Below, one piece after another: positions 16,747 to 24,887 of a stretch of DNA of 64,000 bases. How positions within the stretch are numbered: the first letter of the stretch is position 1; each line of letters opens with the position of its first letter. The position numbers and the translations under genes are program-made. The notes below the pieces were generated by a model. It was not told the origin of the DNA. It saw only the letters and a list, made by a program, of their open reading frames with translations, and did no database searches. Origin of the DNA: Flaviflagellibacter rhizophilus (lineage in GTDB: Bacteria > Pseudomonadota > Alphaproteobacteria > Rhizobiales > Methylopilaceae); NCBI RefSeq assembly GCF_033898525.1, contig NZ_JAXAFJ010000002.1, positions 434,001-498,000 on the forward strand. Reading direction: 5' to 3'.

Positions 16747-17766
16747 TTAGTTGCGCTCGCGGTCGACCAGCTTGTTCTTGCCGATCCACGGCATCATGCC
16801 GCGAAGACGCTCGCCGACTTGCTCGATCTCGTGGCTGTCGTTGACGCGGCGGATGCCCTTGAAGCGTGCCGAACCGGCCCGGTATTCCTGCATCCAGTCG
16901 GACGTGAACTTGCCGGTCTGGATGTCCGCGAGAATCCGCTTCATCTCGGCCTTGGTTTCGGGCGTGATGACGCGCGGACCGGAGACATACTCGCCCCATT
17001 CGGCGGTGTTCGAGATGGAGTAGTTCATGTTGGCGATGCCGCCCTCATAGATGAGGTCGACGATCAGCTTCACTTCGTGCAGGCACTCGAAATAGGCCAT
17101 TTCCGGCGCATAGCCGGCCTCAACCAGCGTCTCGAAACCGGCGCGGATCAGCTCGACGAGGCCGCCGCAGAGCACGGCCTGCTCGCCGAACAGGTCGGTC
17201 TCGCACTCTTCCTTGAAGGTGGTCTCGATGATGCCCGAACGGCCGCCACCGACTCCCGACGCATAGGCGATCGCGAGCTCGAGCGCATTGCCCGAGGCGT
17301 TCTGGTGCACCGCCACAAGGCAAGGCACGCCGCCGCCCTTCTGGTATTCGCCGCGCACGGTGTGGCCGGGGCCCTTCGGGGCGATCATCACGACGTCGAC
17401 GCTCTTCTTCGGCTCGATGAGGCCGAAATGCACGGCCAAGCCGTGGGCGAAGGCGATGGCTGCGCCGTCGCGGATGTTCGGCGCGATCTCGTCCTTGTAG
17501 ATGTCGGGCTGCAGCTCATCCGGCGTCGCCATCATCATCAGGTCGGCCCAGGCAGCCGCTTCCGCGACGGAGAGAACCTTCAGGCCGTCGGCCTCGACCT
17601 TCTTGGCGGTGCTGGAGCCCGGGCGCAGGCCGATCGCGATGTCGGTGATGCCCGATTCCTTCAGGTTCAGCGCATGCGCGCGGCCCTGGCTGCCGTAGCC
17701 GATGATGGCGACCTTCTTGCCCTTGACCAGATTGAGATCGGCATCACGATCGTAATAGACGCGCAT
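16747..17766 (-). CDS. ilvC: Ketol-acid reductoisomerase (class I)
   Basis: Second common step of valine and isoleucine synthesis: NADPH-dependent isomeroreduction of acetolactate or acetohydroxybutyrate. 339 residues, class I length. Rossmann motif GYGSQG at 23-28, then APKGPGHTVRGEYQKGGGVPCLVAV. The metal-binding knotted domain includes KEECETDLFGEQAVLCGG and ECLHEVKLIVDLIYEGG. ATG 17766 follows CAGGGGAACC. It is the third gene of the ilvB-ilvN-ilvC order, separated from ilvN by 109 bases that contain a strong hairpin, so it may be co-transcribed or partly uncoupled. Confidence 0.97.
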   Translation of the reverse strand: MRVYYDRDADLNLVKGKKVAIIGYGSQGRAHALNLKESGITDIAIGLRPGSSTAKKVEADGLKVLSVAEAAAWADLMMMATPDELQPDIYKDEIAPNIRDGAAIAFAHGLAVHFGLIEPKKSVDVVMIAPKGPGHTVRGEYQKGGGVPCLVAVHQNASGNALELAIAYASGVGGGRSGIIETTFKEECETDLFGEQAVLCGGLVELIRAGFETLVEAGYAPEMAYFECLHEVKLIVDLIYEGGIANMNYSISNTAEWGEYVSGPRVITPETKAEMKRILADIQTGKFTSDWMQEYRAGSARFKGIRRVNDSHEIEQVGERLRGMMPWIGKNKLVDRERN

Positions 17767-17820
17767 GTGGTTCCCCTGAAGCGACGGCCGCCCTGCGGCA
17801 CGTGTAGTGTGCGGGCGGCT

Positions 17821-17861
17821 ACGCCCTAATCCCCGGCGGGCTTCTAGACCCGCGCGGGCGT
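17821..17861 (-). other. Intercistronic hairpin between ilvN and ilvC
   Basis: Inverted arms ACGCCC and GGGCGT (17821-17826 with 17856-17861) enclose an inner stem GCGGG/CCCGC. No U run follows, so it may be an mRNA-stabilising or processing element rather than a terminator. Confidence 0.45.
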
Positions 17862-17875
17862 TCTGAACAAGAGGG

Positions 17876-18391
17876 CTACATCCCCTCCGGGCCGCGCGAG
17901 ATCGCGGCGACGCCGGTGCGGGACACCTCGACGAGGCCGAGCGGCATCATCAAGGAGATGAACTGGTCGAGCTTGTCGGTCTTGCCGGTCAGCTCGAACA
18001 CGAAGCTTTCGATGGTCGCGTCCATCACTCGGGCGCGGAACGCCTCTGCCAGGCGCAGCGCTTCCGCGCGGGCCTCGCCCGTGCCGGCCACCTTGATGAG
18101 CGCCAGTTCGCGCGACACCATCGGCCCGCTGTTCGACAGGTCCACCACCTTGTGCACCGGCACCAGACGGCCAAGCTGGGCCTCGATCTGGTCGATGATC
18201 TCCGGCGTTCCGGAGGTCACGATGGTGATGCGCGAACGATGCTTGCCCTGCTCGATCTCGGTGACCGTCAGGCTCTCGATGTTGTAGCCGCGGCCGGAGA
18301 ACAGGCCGACCACGCGGCCCAGTACGCCGGGCTCATTATCGACGAGGACGGACAGGGTGTGGCGTTCGACGCGGTTCTGGCTGGCGGACAT
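17876..18391 (-). CDS. ilvN: Acetolactate synthase small (regulatory) subunit
   Basis: Regulatory subunit of acetohydroxyacid synthase, 171 residues. The N-terminal ACT domain (RHTLSVLVDNEPGVLGRVVGLFSGRGYNIESLTV) binds valine for feedback inhibition and activates the large subunit; the C-terminal half has the conserved NSGPMVSRELALIKV and FELTGKTDKLDQFISLM. The ATG at 18391 (MSASQNRVERHTL) is chosen over one 57 bases upstream because homologues begin here, although the ribosome site is weak. It follows ilvB by 78 bases and precedes ilvC. The gene family is also called ilvH. Confidence 0.95.
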   Translation of the reverse strand: MSASQNRVERHTLSVLVDNEPGVLGRVVGLFSGRGYNIESLTVTEIEQGKHRSRITIVTSGTPEIIDQIEAQLGRLVPVHKVVDLSNSGPMVSRELALIKVAGTGEARAEALRLAEAFRARVMDATIESFVFELTGKTDKLDQFISLMMPLGLVEVSRTGVAAISRGPEGM

Positions 18392-18469
18392 GACTGGCTT
18401 TCGCAGGTTGGCGCGGACGCGCCGGGCAGAGGGGTGCGGGCGCGGCACCGGCCGCGCCCGGAAGCATGA

Positions 18470-20236
18470 TCAGACGAGCATCTTGCCTTCTTCGGAGATG
18501 ACGGTGCCGATGTCCTCGGCAGAGGCCGCATCGCCAAGGATCATGTCGTTGTGGGCCTTGCCCGACGGAATCATCGGGAAGCAGTTCTCGATCTTCTCGA
18601 CACGGCAGTCGAACAGGACGGGACCGTCATAGGCGAGCATCTCGCGGATCTTGTCGTCCAGTTCGGCCGGATCGTCGCAGATGATTCCCTTGCCGCCATA
18701 GGCCTCGGCCAGCTTCACGAAGTCCGGCAGGGCTTCCGAATAGGACTGGGAATAGCGCGATCCGTGCAGCAGCTGCTGCCACTGGCGCACCATGCCCATA
18801 TATTCGTTGTTCAGGATGAACACCTTGATCGGCAGGTTGAACTGCTTGGCCGAGGACATCTCCTGCATGTTCATCAGCACCGAGGCTTCGCCCGCGATGC
18901 AGACGACGAGCGCATCGGGATGCGCCACCTGCGTGCCGATTGCCGCCGGAAGGCCGTAGCCCATGGTGCCGAGGCCGCCCGAGGTCATCCAGCGATTCGG
19001 CTCCTCGAAACCGTAATACTGAGCCGCCCACATCTGGTGCTGGCCGACCTCGGTCGTGATGTAGGTCTCGCGATCCTTGGTCAGCTCGTACAGGCGCTGC
19101 ACCGCATATTGCGGTTTGATCACGCTTTTCGACTGGTTGTAGGCGAGGCAATTGCGCGAGCGCCAGCGCTCGATCTGCTTCCACCAGTCGGCCAGCGCCG
19201 CCGTGTCCGCCTGGAGCTTCTGCTCCTTCCAGAGCCGCACCATCTCGGCGATGACATTGCCGACATCGCCGATGATCGGCACGTCGACCTTGACGATCTT
19301 GTTGATCGACGAGGGGTCGATGTCGACGTGGATCTTCTTCGATCCCGGCGAGAACGCATCGACCCGTCCCGTCACGCGGTCGTCGAAGCGTGCGCCGAGG
19401 CAGATCATCACGTCGCAATCGTGCATCGTGTGATTGGCTTCGTAGGTGCCGTGCATTCCCAGCATTCCGAGGAAGCGCTTGTCGGAGTGCGGGAAGCAGC
19501 CGAGGCCCATCAGCGTCGATGTCACCGGGAAGCCGGTGAGGTCCACCAGTTCGCGCAGCGCGCGGCTGGCTTCCGGGCCGGAATTGATGATGCCGCCTCC
19601 GGTGTAGAAGATCGGCTTCTTCGCGCCCGCCATCAGTGCAACCGCTTCGCGGATGCGAGCGTCGTCGCCCTTCACGCGCGGCTGGTAGGTGCGGTGCTCG
19701 ACATTCGCGGCGCCGGTATAGGTGCCCGTTGCGAACTGGATGTCCTTCGGAATGTCCACGAGCACCGGACCCGGACGCCCTGAGCGCGCGACGTAGAACG
19801 CTTCGTGCAAGACGCGCGACAGGTCGTTCACGTCCTTCACGAGGTAGTTGTGCTTGGTGGCCGCGCGGGTGATGCCGACCGTGTCGCACTCCTGGAATGC
19901 GTCGGTGCCGATGAGGTGAGTCGGAACCTGGCCGGTGATGACGACGAGCGGGATCGAATCCATCAGTGCGTCGACCATGCCGGTCACGGCATTGGTGGCG
20001 CCGGGGCCGGAGGTGACGAGAACCACGCCCACCTTGTTGTTGGAGCGCGCATAGCCTTCCGCCGCATGGGTCGCACCCTGCTCGTGGCGAGCCAGGATGT
20101 GCTGGAGCTCATTCTGCTGGAACAAGGCATCGTAGATCGGAAGCACGGCGCCGCCGGGATATCCGAAAATCGTGTCGACGCCCTGCTCTGCAAGCGCGCG
20201 AACGACCATCTGCGCGCCGGTCATCTGTTCACTCAT
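18470..20236 (-). CDS. ilvB: Acetolactate synthase large (catalytic) subunit
   Basis: Thiamine-diphosphate enzyme making acetolactate and acetohydroxybutyrate, 588 residues. TPP-binding N-domain has VDTIFGYPGGAVLPIYDAL with the activating glutamate in LARHEQGATHAAEGYAR; the FAD-type central domain follows; the C-domain has GEASVLMNMQEM and NNEYMGMVRQWQQ. ATG 20236 (MSEQMTGAQMVVRALAEQG) matches family starts, with GGCGGAGG upstream. A 13-residue leader peptide rich in Leu/Ile/Val and a terminator hairpin precede it at 20297-20398, indicating control by branched-chain amino-acid supply. The family includes ilvI and ilvG; the symbol ilvB is by convention. Confidence 0.96.
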   Translation of the reverse strand: MSEQMTGAQMVVRALAEQGVDTIFGYPGGAVLPIYDALFQQNELQHILARHEQGATHAAEGYARSNNKVGVVLVTSGPGATNAVTGMVDALMDSIPLVVITGQVPTHLIGTDAFQECDTVGITRAATKHNYLVKDVNDLSRVLHEAFYVARSGRPGPVLVDIPKDIQFATGTYTGAANVEHRTYQPRVKGDDARIREAVALMAGAKKPIFYTGGGIINSGPEASRALRELVDLTGFPVTSTLMGLGCFPHSDKRFLGMLGMHGTYEANHTMHDCDVMICLGARFDDRVTGRVDAFSPGSKKIHVDIDPSSINKIVKVDVPIIGDVGNVIAEMVRLWKEQKLQADTAALADWWKQIERWRSRNCLAYNQSKSVIKPQYAVQRLYELTKDRETYITTEVGQHQMWAAQYYGFEEPNRWMTSGGLGTMGYGLPAAIGTQVAHPDALVVCIAGEASVLMNMQEMSSAKQFNLPIKVFILNNEYMGMVRQWQQLLHGSRYSQSYSEALPDFVKLAEAYGGKGIICDDPAELDDKIREMLAYDGPVLFDCRVEKIENCFPMIPSGKAHNDMILGDAASAEDIGTVISEEGKMLV

Positions 20237-20296
20237 GGCGAACCTCCGCCTTGTGTTCCTGCGCCTCGGTGCTGACTGGGACATCGACCGGGCAAT

Positions 20297-20321
20297 AAAA
20301 AAGGGGCCTCTAAGAGCCCCC
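20297..20321 (-). terminator. Attenuator (intrinsic terminator) of the ilvB operon
   Basis: Minus-strand hairpin with outer arms GGGG/CCCC and inner CTC/GAG around TTA (20303-20321), followed by six U residues (20297-20302). It lies between the leader peptide and ilvB. Upstream, GCGCCA (20366-20371) can pair with TGGCGC (20326-20331), and ACGGCT/AGCCGT (20341-20357) forms a perfect stem, giving the alternative structures expected of an attenuator. Confidence 0.75.
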
Positions 20322-20356
20322 GCATGCGCCACCTTTCGCGACGGCTGTCAAAGCCG

Positions 20357-20398
20357 TTACGTCGATGGCGCTCCCGATACGATAATCAACGTGCGCAC
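20357..20398 (-). CDS. Leader peptide of ilvB attenuator
   Basis: A 13-codon ORF, GTG to TAA, encoding VRTLIIVSGAPST (first residue read as Met). The consecutive Leu-Ile-Ile-Val codons match the end products of the downstream pathway. AAGGAG lies 9 bases before the GTG, a strong ribosome site. A -35/-10 pair sits 28-56 bases upstream, and stem-loops followed by a U-run terminator lie directly downstream. This is the standard layout of ribosome-mediated transcription attenuation, where shortage of charged Ile, Leu or Val tRNA stalls the ribosome and lets RNA polymerase continue into ilvB. Confidence 0.8.
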   Translation of the reverse strand: MRTLIIVSGAPST

Positions 20399-20425
20399 GC
20401 GCAGCGTCTCCTTTGAAGTACGGGT

Positions 20426-20454
20426 TGGATAATCCCCTGCCCGGCGCGGGTCAA
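20426..20454 (-). promoter_or_regulatory. Predicted sigma-70-type promoter of the ilvB leader
   Basis: TTGACC at 20454-20449 and TATCCA at 20431-20426 on the minus strand are separated by 17 bases. Transcription would begin about 20 bases before the leader GTG. The -35 is near consensus, the -10 is weak. Confidence 0.55.
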
Positions 20455-20488
20455 GTAGAACCGTGACACAAAGATGGCACCGCAAAGC

Positions 20489-20516
20489 AAAACCCCGCCC
20501 GCTTGCGCGGACGGGG
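20489..20516 (-). terminator. Intrinsic terminator after the outer-membrane protein gene
   Basis: A 10-bp GC-rich stem with a GCAA tetraloop (CCCCGTCCGC/GCGGGCGGGG with one G-U pair, 20493-20516), followed by TTTT on the minus strand. It lies 31 bases past the barrel-protein stop and separates it from the ilvB promoter. Confidence 0.85.
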
Positions 20517-20547
20517 CTTTGAAACCGGATCGGACCGAAGGGTCAGA

Positions 20548-21234
20548 TCAGAAGTGGTAAGCGATACCGCCGCGAACCGTCTGCATGTCGAAGCTGACAT
20601 CGGCAGCTGCCGTCACGCCGTCCGCGCTGAGCGAGAAGCGCTCGTCGTCGAAGTCCGTGTAGAGGTACTCGACGCGAGCCGACCAGTTGCCGCCGAACTT
20701 GGCTTCGACGCCACCACCAACGGTGTAGCCGACCATCAGGTGGCTGTCGTCGTCGCCGAGGACGTCAGACGACACTTCGACATTGGCGAGCGAGAGACCG
20801 CCAGCAGCGAACACCAGGAAGTTGCCGAAGGCGTAGCCGACGCGGCCACGGGTCGTCGACCAGGCGTTGATCTCGGCGTCCACCAGACCGGGAACCACTT
20901 CGGTGTCGATGTCGACATAGGAGATGCTGTTGTCGATGCCGACAACCCAGTTGCCCCACTGGCGGTTGATGCCGCTGTAGATGCCGATGTTGAAGCCGTC
21001 GTCCTCGATGTCGAAGGTCGGATCGCCAAGATCGCCGCCGTTGACGCTGATGCCGTCGAGTTCGCCCTCAACCCAGTTGTAGCCGCCCTGGACGCCCAGG
21101 TAGAAGCCCGACCAATCGCTCTCGGCAGCAACCGGAGCAATGGCGGCCTCAGCCGGGTAAGCCGGCATGTCGGCTGCGAAGGAAGCGGTGGAGAGAGCGA
21201 CGAAAGCGGCGCCGGCGAGGAGAATGGTCTTCAT
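20548..21234 (-). CDS. Outer-membrane beta-barrel protein, Omp25/Omp31-like
   Basis: Small surface porin-like barrel of 228 residues. Signal peptide MKTILLAGAAFVALSTASFA, then DWSGFYLGVQGGYNW, the typical start of Hyphomicrobiales Omp25/Omp31 proteins. Alternating strands continue to WSARVEYLYTDFDDERF and a C-terminal VRGGIAYHF, ending in phenylalanine as needed for BAM-mediated insertion. ATG 21234 is chosen for the signal peptide and the GGGGGA upstream. It is monocistronic, with a strong terminator after it. In related bacteria these proteins are abundant structural proteins; no specific transport role can be assigned. Confidence 0.9.
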   Translation of the reverse strand: MKTILLAGAAFVALSTASFAADMPAYPAEAAIAPVAAESDWSGFYLGVQGGYNWVEGELDGISVNGGDLGDPTFDIEDDGFNIGIYSGINRQWGNWVVGIDNSISYVDIDTEVVPGLVDAEINAWSTTRGRVGYAFGNFLVFAAGGLSLANVEVSSDVLGDDDSHLMVGYTVGGGVEAKFGGNWSARVEYLYTDFDDERFSLSADGVTAAADVSFDMQTVRGGIAYHF

Positions 21235-21302
21235 TGGGTAGTCCCCCGAAACAAGTTGATTTGTTCTAGCCCAAGCCGGCGCTTCGGGCTGTAACCTTTG
21301 GG

Positions 21303-22196
21303 TCACACCGCATTTTCAAAAAACCGCGGCGCCGGCTGCCAGTCCGCGAAACGGTTCCTCATCCAGGTTGTCTGCCGCTTCGCGTATTGGCGACTGTCCG
21401 TGATGGCGCGTTCCACCGCCTCATCAAGGCGGAGCTGTCCCTCTAGATGGGCGGCAAGAGGCGCGACACCGATGGCCCTCATCACCGGCAACGAAGGGTC
21501 CAGCCCGCGCTGCAGCAGGATCAGCACCTCATCTAGCCCGCCGGCCGAGATCATGGTGCGAAAGCGTTCCGCAATGCTCACCCGGATATCGTATCGCTCC
21601 GGGATCAGCAGGAATCGTTCGCCGGCCTGTACCAAAGCGGGAGAAACCTCGCTCTGCCATTCGAGGAGCGAGCGCCCGGTCGATTCGACCACCTCGAGAG
21701 CCCTCAGGATACGCTGGGTGTCCGAAGCCCGGATCCGCTCCGCCGCGGCGGTGTCGCGCCGGGCTAGCTCGCCGTGCAAATCGGCGGCTGATCGCAGCGC
21801 CGACTGGCCTCGCCAGTGCTCCCTGACGGCCTCGTCGATCGGCGGCACCTCCGACAATCCTTCGATGAGCGCCTGAAGGTAAAGGCCGGTCCCGCCCACG
21901 AAGATCAGCGGGCGAGGATCCGTACCGGCCAGCAGGCGCCGCACATCGTCCAGCCAGAGCGCGACCGAATAGGGCTTGGCGCCATCCACATGGCCGTAGA
22001 GCATGTGCGGCGTGCGGCGCTCCTCCTCCGGGTCGGGCCGCGCGGTCAGAACCCGGAGGTCGCTGTAGACCTGCATGGAATCGGCGTTCACCACCACGCC
22101 GCCGCAGGCCTGCGCCCACCGGACGGCAAGAGCCGATTTACCACTCGCGGTGGGACCCGCGAGCAGGATTATGCGACGGCCTTGCCCCACAGCCAT
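21303..22196 (-). CDS. miaA: tRNA dimethylallyltransferase
   Basis: Transfers a dimethylallyl group to N6 of A37 in tRNAs reading codons starting with U. 297 residues. P-loop GPTASGKS at 14-21, then NADSMQVYSDLRVLTARP, the substrate-contacting segment, and FVGGTGLYLQALIEGL. C-terminal DSRQYAKRQTTWMRNRF binds the tRNA. The gene is divergent from serB with 68 bases between starts. In Hyphomicrobiales miaA, serB and degP are commonly neighbours, which agrees with the layout here. Confidence 0.96.
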   Translation of the reverse strand: MAVGQGRRIILLAGPTASGKSALAVRWAQACGGVVVNADSMQVYSDLRVLTARPDPEEERRTPHMLYGHVDGAKPYSVALWLDDVRRLLAGTDPRPLIFVGGTGLYLQALIEGLSEVPPIDEAVREHWRGQSALRSAADLHGELARRDTAAAERIRASDTQRILRALEVVESTGRSLLEWQSEVSPALVQAGERFLLIPERYDIRVSIAERFRTMISAGGLDEVLILLQRGLDPSLPVMRAIGVAPLAAHLEGQLRLDEAVERAITDSRQYAKRQTTWMRNRFADWQPAPRFFENAV

Positions 22197-22264
22197 TGCG
22201 CTTTACCTCTGGAACACATCTTTATTGCCGTCTGTAGCATCTGCTGCCATCGGCCGGACCCCAC

Positions 22265-23158
22265 ATGAACATCGCCTCGATCATCACTCGCCCGGACAAC
22301 CCGGTGCTGGGGGATACGCTTCTGGCATATCTCGCCTCGGAGTTGCCGCGGGCCGGGCTCGTGAAGTGGCTGGCGCCCGGCACGGCCGCCGAGATCCCGT
22401 TCGTCGGCCGCGGCGCGGCGCTGGCGCTGGCCTGGGAGCGGGCCACCGAGGTTATTGGCGACCTGCCGGTGGACCTGAACATCATATCCGGGATCAATCG
22501 GCGCAAGCGCCTGCTGGTCGCGGACATGGACTCGACCATCATCCAGCAGGAATGCGTGGACGAACTGGCCGACCTCGTTGGCAAGCGGGCCGAAGTGGCG
22601 GCGATCACCGAACGGGCCATGCGCGGAGAGATCGAATTCGCAGGTGCCTTGCGGGAGCGCGTGGCGCTTCTGCGCGGCATCCGGGAGGACCAGGTCGAGG
22701 CCCTGCTTCGCGACCGCATCACCGCCACGCCCGGCGCCTCCACACTGGTGCAAACCATGCGCAGCCACGGCGCCTACACGGCGCTTGTGTCCGGCGGCTT
22801 CACGCTGATGACCGGCGCTGTTGCAGCGAGGGTTGGCTTCGACGAGCATCGCGGCAATGTTCTCGGGCTCGACGGCGGTAAATTGTCCGGCACGCTGGAA
22901 GAGCCTGTTGCCGGAGCCGATGCCAAGCGGCAGGCCGTCGTCGAACTGCGCGAACGTCTCGGGCTCGAGGCCGACGACACCATCGCTGTGGGCGACGGGG
23001 CCAACGATATCGACATGATGCGCGAGGCGGGGCTCAGCGTCTCCTTCAACGGCAAGCCGGCCGTGGCCGCCGCAGCCACCGCCCGCATCCGGCACGGGGA
23101 CATGACCGCCCTCCTCTATTTGCAAGGCTACAGCCGGGACGAATTCGCCACCGGCTGA
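22265..23158 (+). CDS. serB: Phosphoserine phosphatase
   Basis: HAD-superfamily enzyme for the last step of serine synthesis, 297 residues. The nucleophile motif DMDST is at 87-91 (D87 nucleophile, D89 acid/base). Motif II is SGGFTLM, and VGDGANDIDMMREAGLSVSFNGKP carries the Mg-binding aspartates. The first 80 residues form the ACT-like N-terminal domain usual in longer SerB proteins. It stands alone on the plus strand. Its stop is 3 bases from the convergent degP stop, with no terminator visible between them. Confidence 0.95.
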   Translation: MNIASIITRPDNPVLGDTLLAYLASELPRAGLVKWLAPGTAAEIPFVGRGAALALAWERATEVIGDLPVDLNIISGINRRKRLLVADMDSTIIQQECVDELADLVGKRAEVAAITERAMRGEIEFAGALRERVALLRGIREDQVEALLRDRITATPGASTLVQTMRSHGAYTALVSGGFTLMTGAVAARVGFDEHRGNVLGLDGGKLSGTLEEPVAGADAKRQAVVELRERLGLEADDTIAVGDGANDIDMMREAGLSVSFNGKPAVAAAATARIRHGDMTALLYLQGYSRDEFATG

Positions 23159-23161
23159 CCC

Positions 23162-24670
23162 TCAGGGCAGCGGAATGCGGATGAACTTCATTTCCGCCTT
23201 CGGCGTGGCCACCAATATCAGTGCGCTGGTCTGGCCATCCTTCTTCAGCGCCTCGATCTGGCGCGAAAGATCATCCGGCGAGGCCAGCTTGCGCTGCGCG
23301 ATCTCCACGATGGTGTCCCCGATCCCGATATTGAGGTCCTTCAGCGGCGATTCGGCGCGGATGGCGACCACCACCACGCCCGCCTCGACAGTGCCGTCGA
23401 TGCTGAAGGCGCCGCGCGCCGGCGCCTGCAGGGGCGCGACGTCGAGGCCCATGATCGTTGCCGTGCTTTCCGGCGGCTTCGGAACGCCGGCGTTCTCCGC
23501 CGCACCGGCGGGACCGGCCGCTGCCTGACGCGCGATCTTGATCTGCGAGCTGACCTGCTTGCCCTCTCGCCAGATCTCGAGCGGCACCTCGCGCTCCACG
23601 CCGGCGTCTGCGACGAGCCTCTGGAACCCGCGTGACGTGGTCACCGGCTTCGCGTCGAACCGCGTGATGATATCGCCGATCTTCAGCCCCGCTTCGGCCG
23701 CAGGCCCATTGTCGATGACGCCCGCGACCAGCGCCCCTCCGGTGCCCTGCATGCCCACGCGTTGGGCGACTTCGGGCGGCACGTCCTGAATGCGCACGCC
23801 GATATAGCCGCGCCGGACCTCCCCGAATTTGAGCAGTTGATCGATCATCGGACGAAGCGTCGATGCCGGGACGGCGAAGCCGATGCCGACAGATCCGCCC
23901 GTGGGCGAAAGGATCGCGGTGTTCATGCCCACCACCTCGCCCGCGAGGTTGAACAAGGGCCCGCCGGAATTGCCCTTGTTGATCGAGGCATCCGTCTGGA
24001 TGAAATTGTCGAAGCGGCCGGTGCGCATGTCGCGATTGCGCCCGGAAACGATGCCGGACGTCGCCGACAGGCCGATCCCGAACGGATTGCCCATCGCCAG
24101 CACCCACTGGCCAAGCTTCAGGTTCTCCGCATCCCCGAATCGAGCCGGCTTCAGCGGGCCGGCCACGGGCTTGACCTTCAGCACCGCGATGTCGGTTTCC
24201 TTATCTCGGCCAACCACTTCGGCTGCGAGCTTCGTGCCATCGTTGAAGGCTACCTCCACGCGGTCCGCACCATCGACAACATGGAAGTTCGTGACGATGG
24301 TGCCTGAAGCATCGATGACGAACCCGGAGCCCTCTCCAGTCTGCCGGCCGCTTCCGCCACCTTCACCGCGTTGCTGACGCTCGAAGAAATCGTTGAAAAA
24401 CTCGTCGAGCGGTCCGCCCTCCGGAGCGTCCGGACGTGGTCCGGCCTCGGCATCCTCGTCCTCGCCGGGTGAACCGTCGACGTCCTCCGAGGTGGAGATC
24501 AGAACGACGCTGTCGATGACCTGCTCGATGACGTCGCTGAGTGCGTCCGGTCCGCGCAAGGTGCCCTGATCCGCAGGAGCAGTTTGGGACTGGGCCACGT
24601 CCATGGCCGCCAGGGACACAGAAAAGGCGAGGCCGATCCCGAGCAGGGGACCGCGAAACATCTGCTGCAC
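23162..24670 (-). CDS. degP: Do-family periplasmic serine protease (DegP/HtrA)
   Basis: Envelope quality-control protease/chaperone, 502 residues. Signal peptide in the first 28 residues, then a trypsin-like domain with triad H130 (TNFHVVDG), D160 (KETDIAVLK) and S235 (GNSGGPL), and two PDZ domains (about 280-370 and 400-500). The GTG at 24670 is chosen because GGGAGG is 8 bases upstream; an ATG three codons on would leave that site too far away. An acidic, Pro/Gly-rich insert at about 61-90 (EDVDGSPGEDEDAEAGP) precedes the protease. Last gene of the hflK-hflC-degP group. Confidence 0.94.
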   Translation of the reverse strand: MQQMFRGPLLGIGLAFSVSLAAMDVAQSQTAPADQGTLRGPDALSDVIEQVIDSVVLISTSEDVDGSPGEDEDAEAGPRPDAPEGGPLDEFFNDFFERQQRGEGGGSGRQTGEGSGFVIDASGTIVTNFHVVDGADRVEVAFNDGTKLAAEVVGRDKETDIAVLKVKPVAGPLKPARFGDAENLKLGQWVLAMGNPFGIGLSATSGIVSGRNRDMRTGRFDNFIQTDASINKGNSGGPLFNLAGEVVGMNTAILSPTGGSVGIGFAVPASTLRPMIDQLLKFGEVRRGYIGVRIQDVPPEVAQRVGMQGTGGALVAGVIDNGPAAEAGLKIGDIITRFDAKPVTTSRGFQRLVADAGVEREVPLEIWREGKQVSSQIKIARQAAAGPAGAAENAGVPKPPESTATIMGLDVAPLQAPARGAFSIDGTVEAGVVVVAIRAESPLKDLNIGIGDTIVEIAQRKLASPDDLSRQIEALKKDGQTSALILVATPKAEMKFIRIPLP

Positions 24671-24815
24671 CAAACAAGCCTCCCGGCTGCATCCGCAGCC
24701 AACACGCAGGCGCCGGAGTATGTCCGAGCAACCCGACCGGTCGAGATGCCCGCTCGTCAGGACCAGTTCAGGCCCTGATCTGCACCGGCGGCATCTGCAC
24801 CGCTGCCAACATGGC

Positions 24816-24856
24816 ACGGCCCCCGCCTCCCGGGGAAGCCGGGGGACGGGGGCCGT
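24816..24856 (-). other. Strong hairpin between hflC and degP
   Basis: Perfect 10-bp outer arms ACGGCCCCCG/CGGGGGCCGT (24816-24825 with 24847-24856) and further inner GC pairing, with no U run. It lies in a 217-base gap within a same-strand group and may set the ratio of hflKC to degP message by stabilising or pausing, rather than stopping transcription. Confidence 0.5.
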
Positions 24857-24887
24857 TGATCACAACCGCTAGCGTGGAAGGCGCGGC

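Noticed and set aside
17767..17875. A third attenuator before ilvC
   Set aside because: The gap has a strong hairpin but no U run and no short ORF with Ile, Leu or Val runs.
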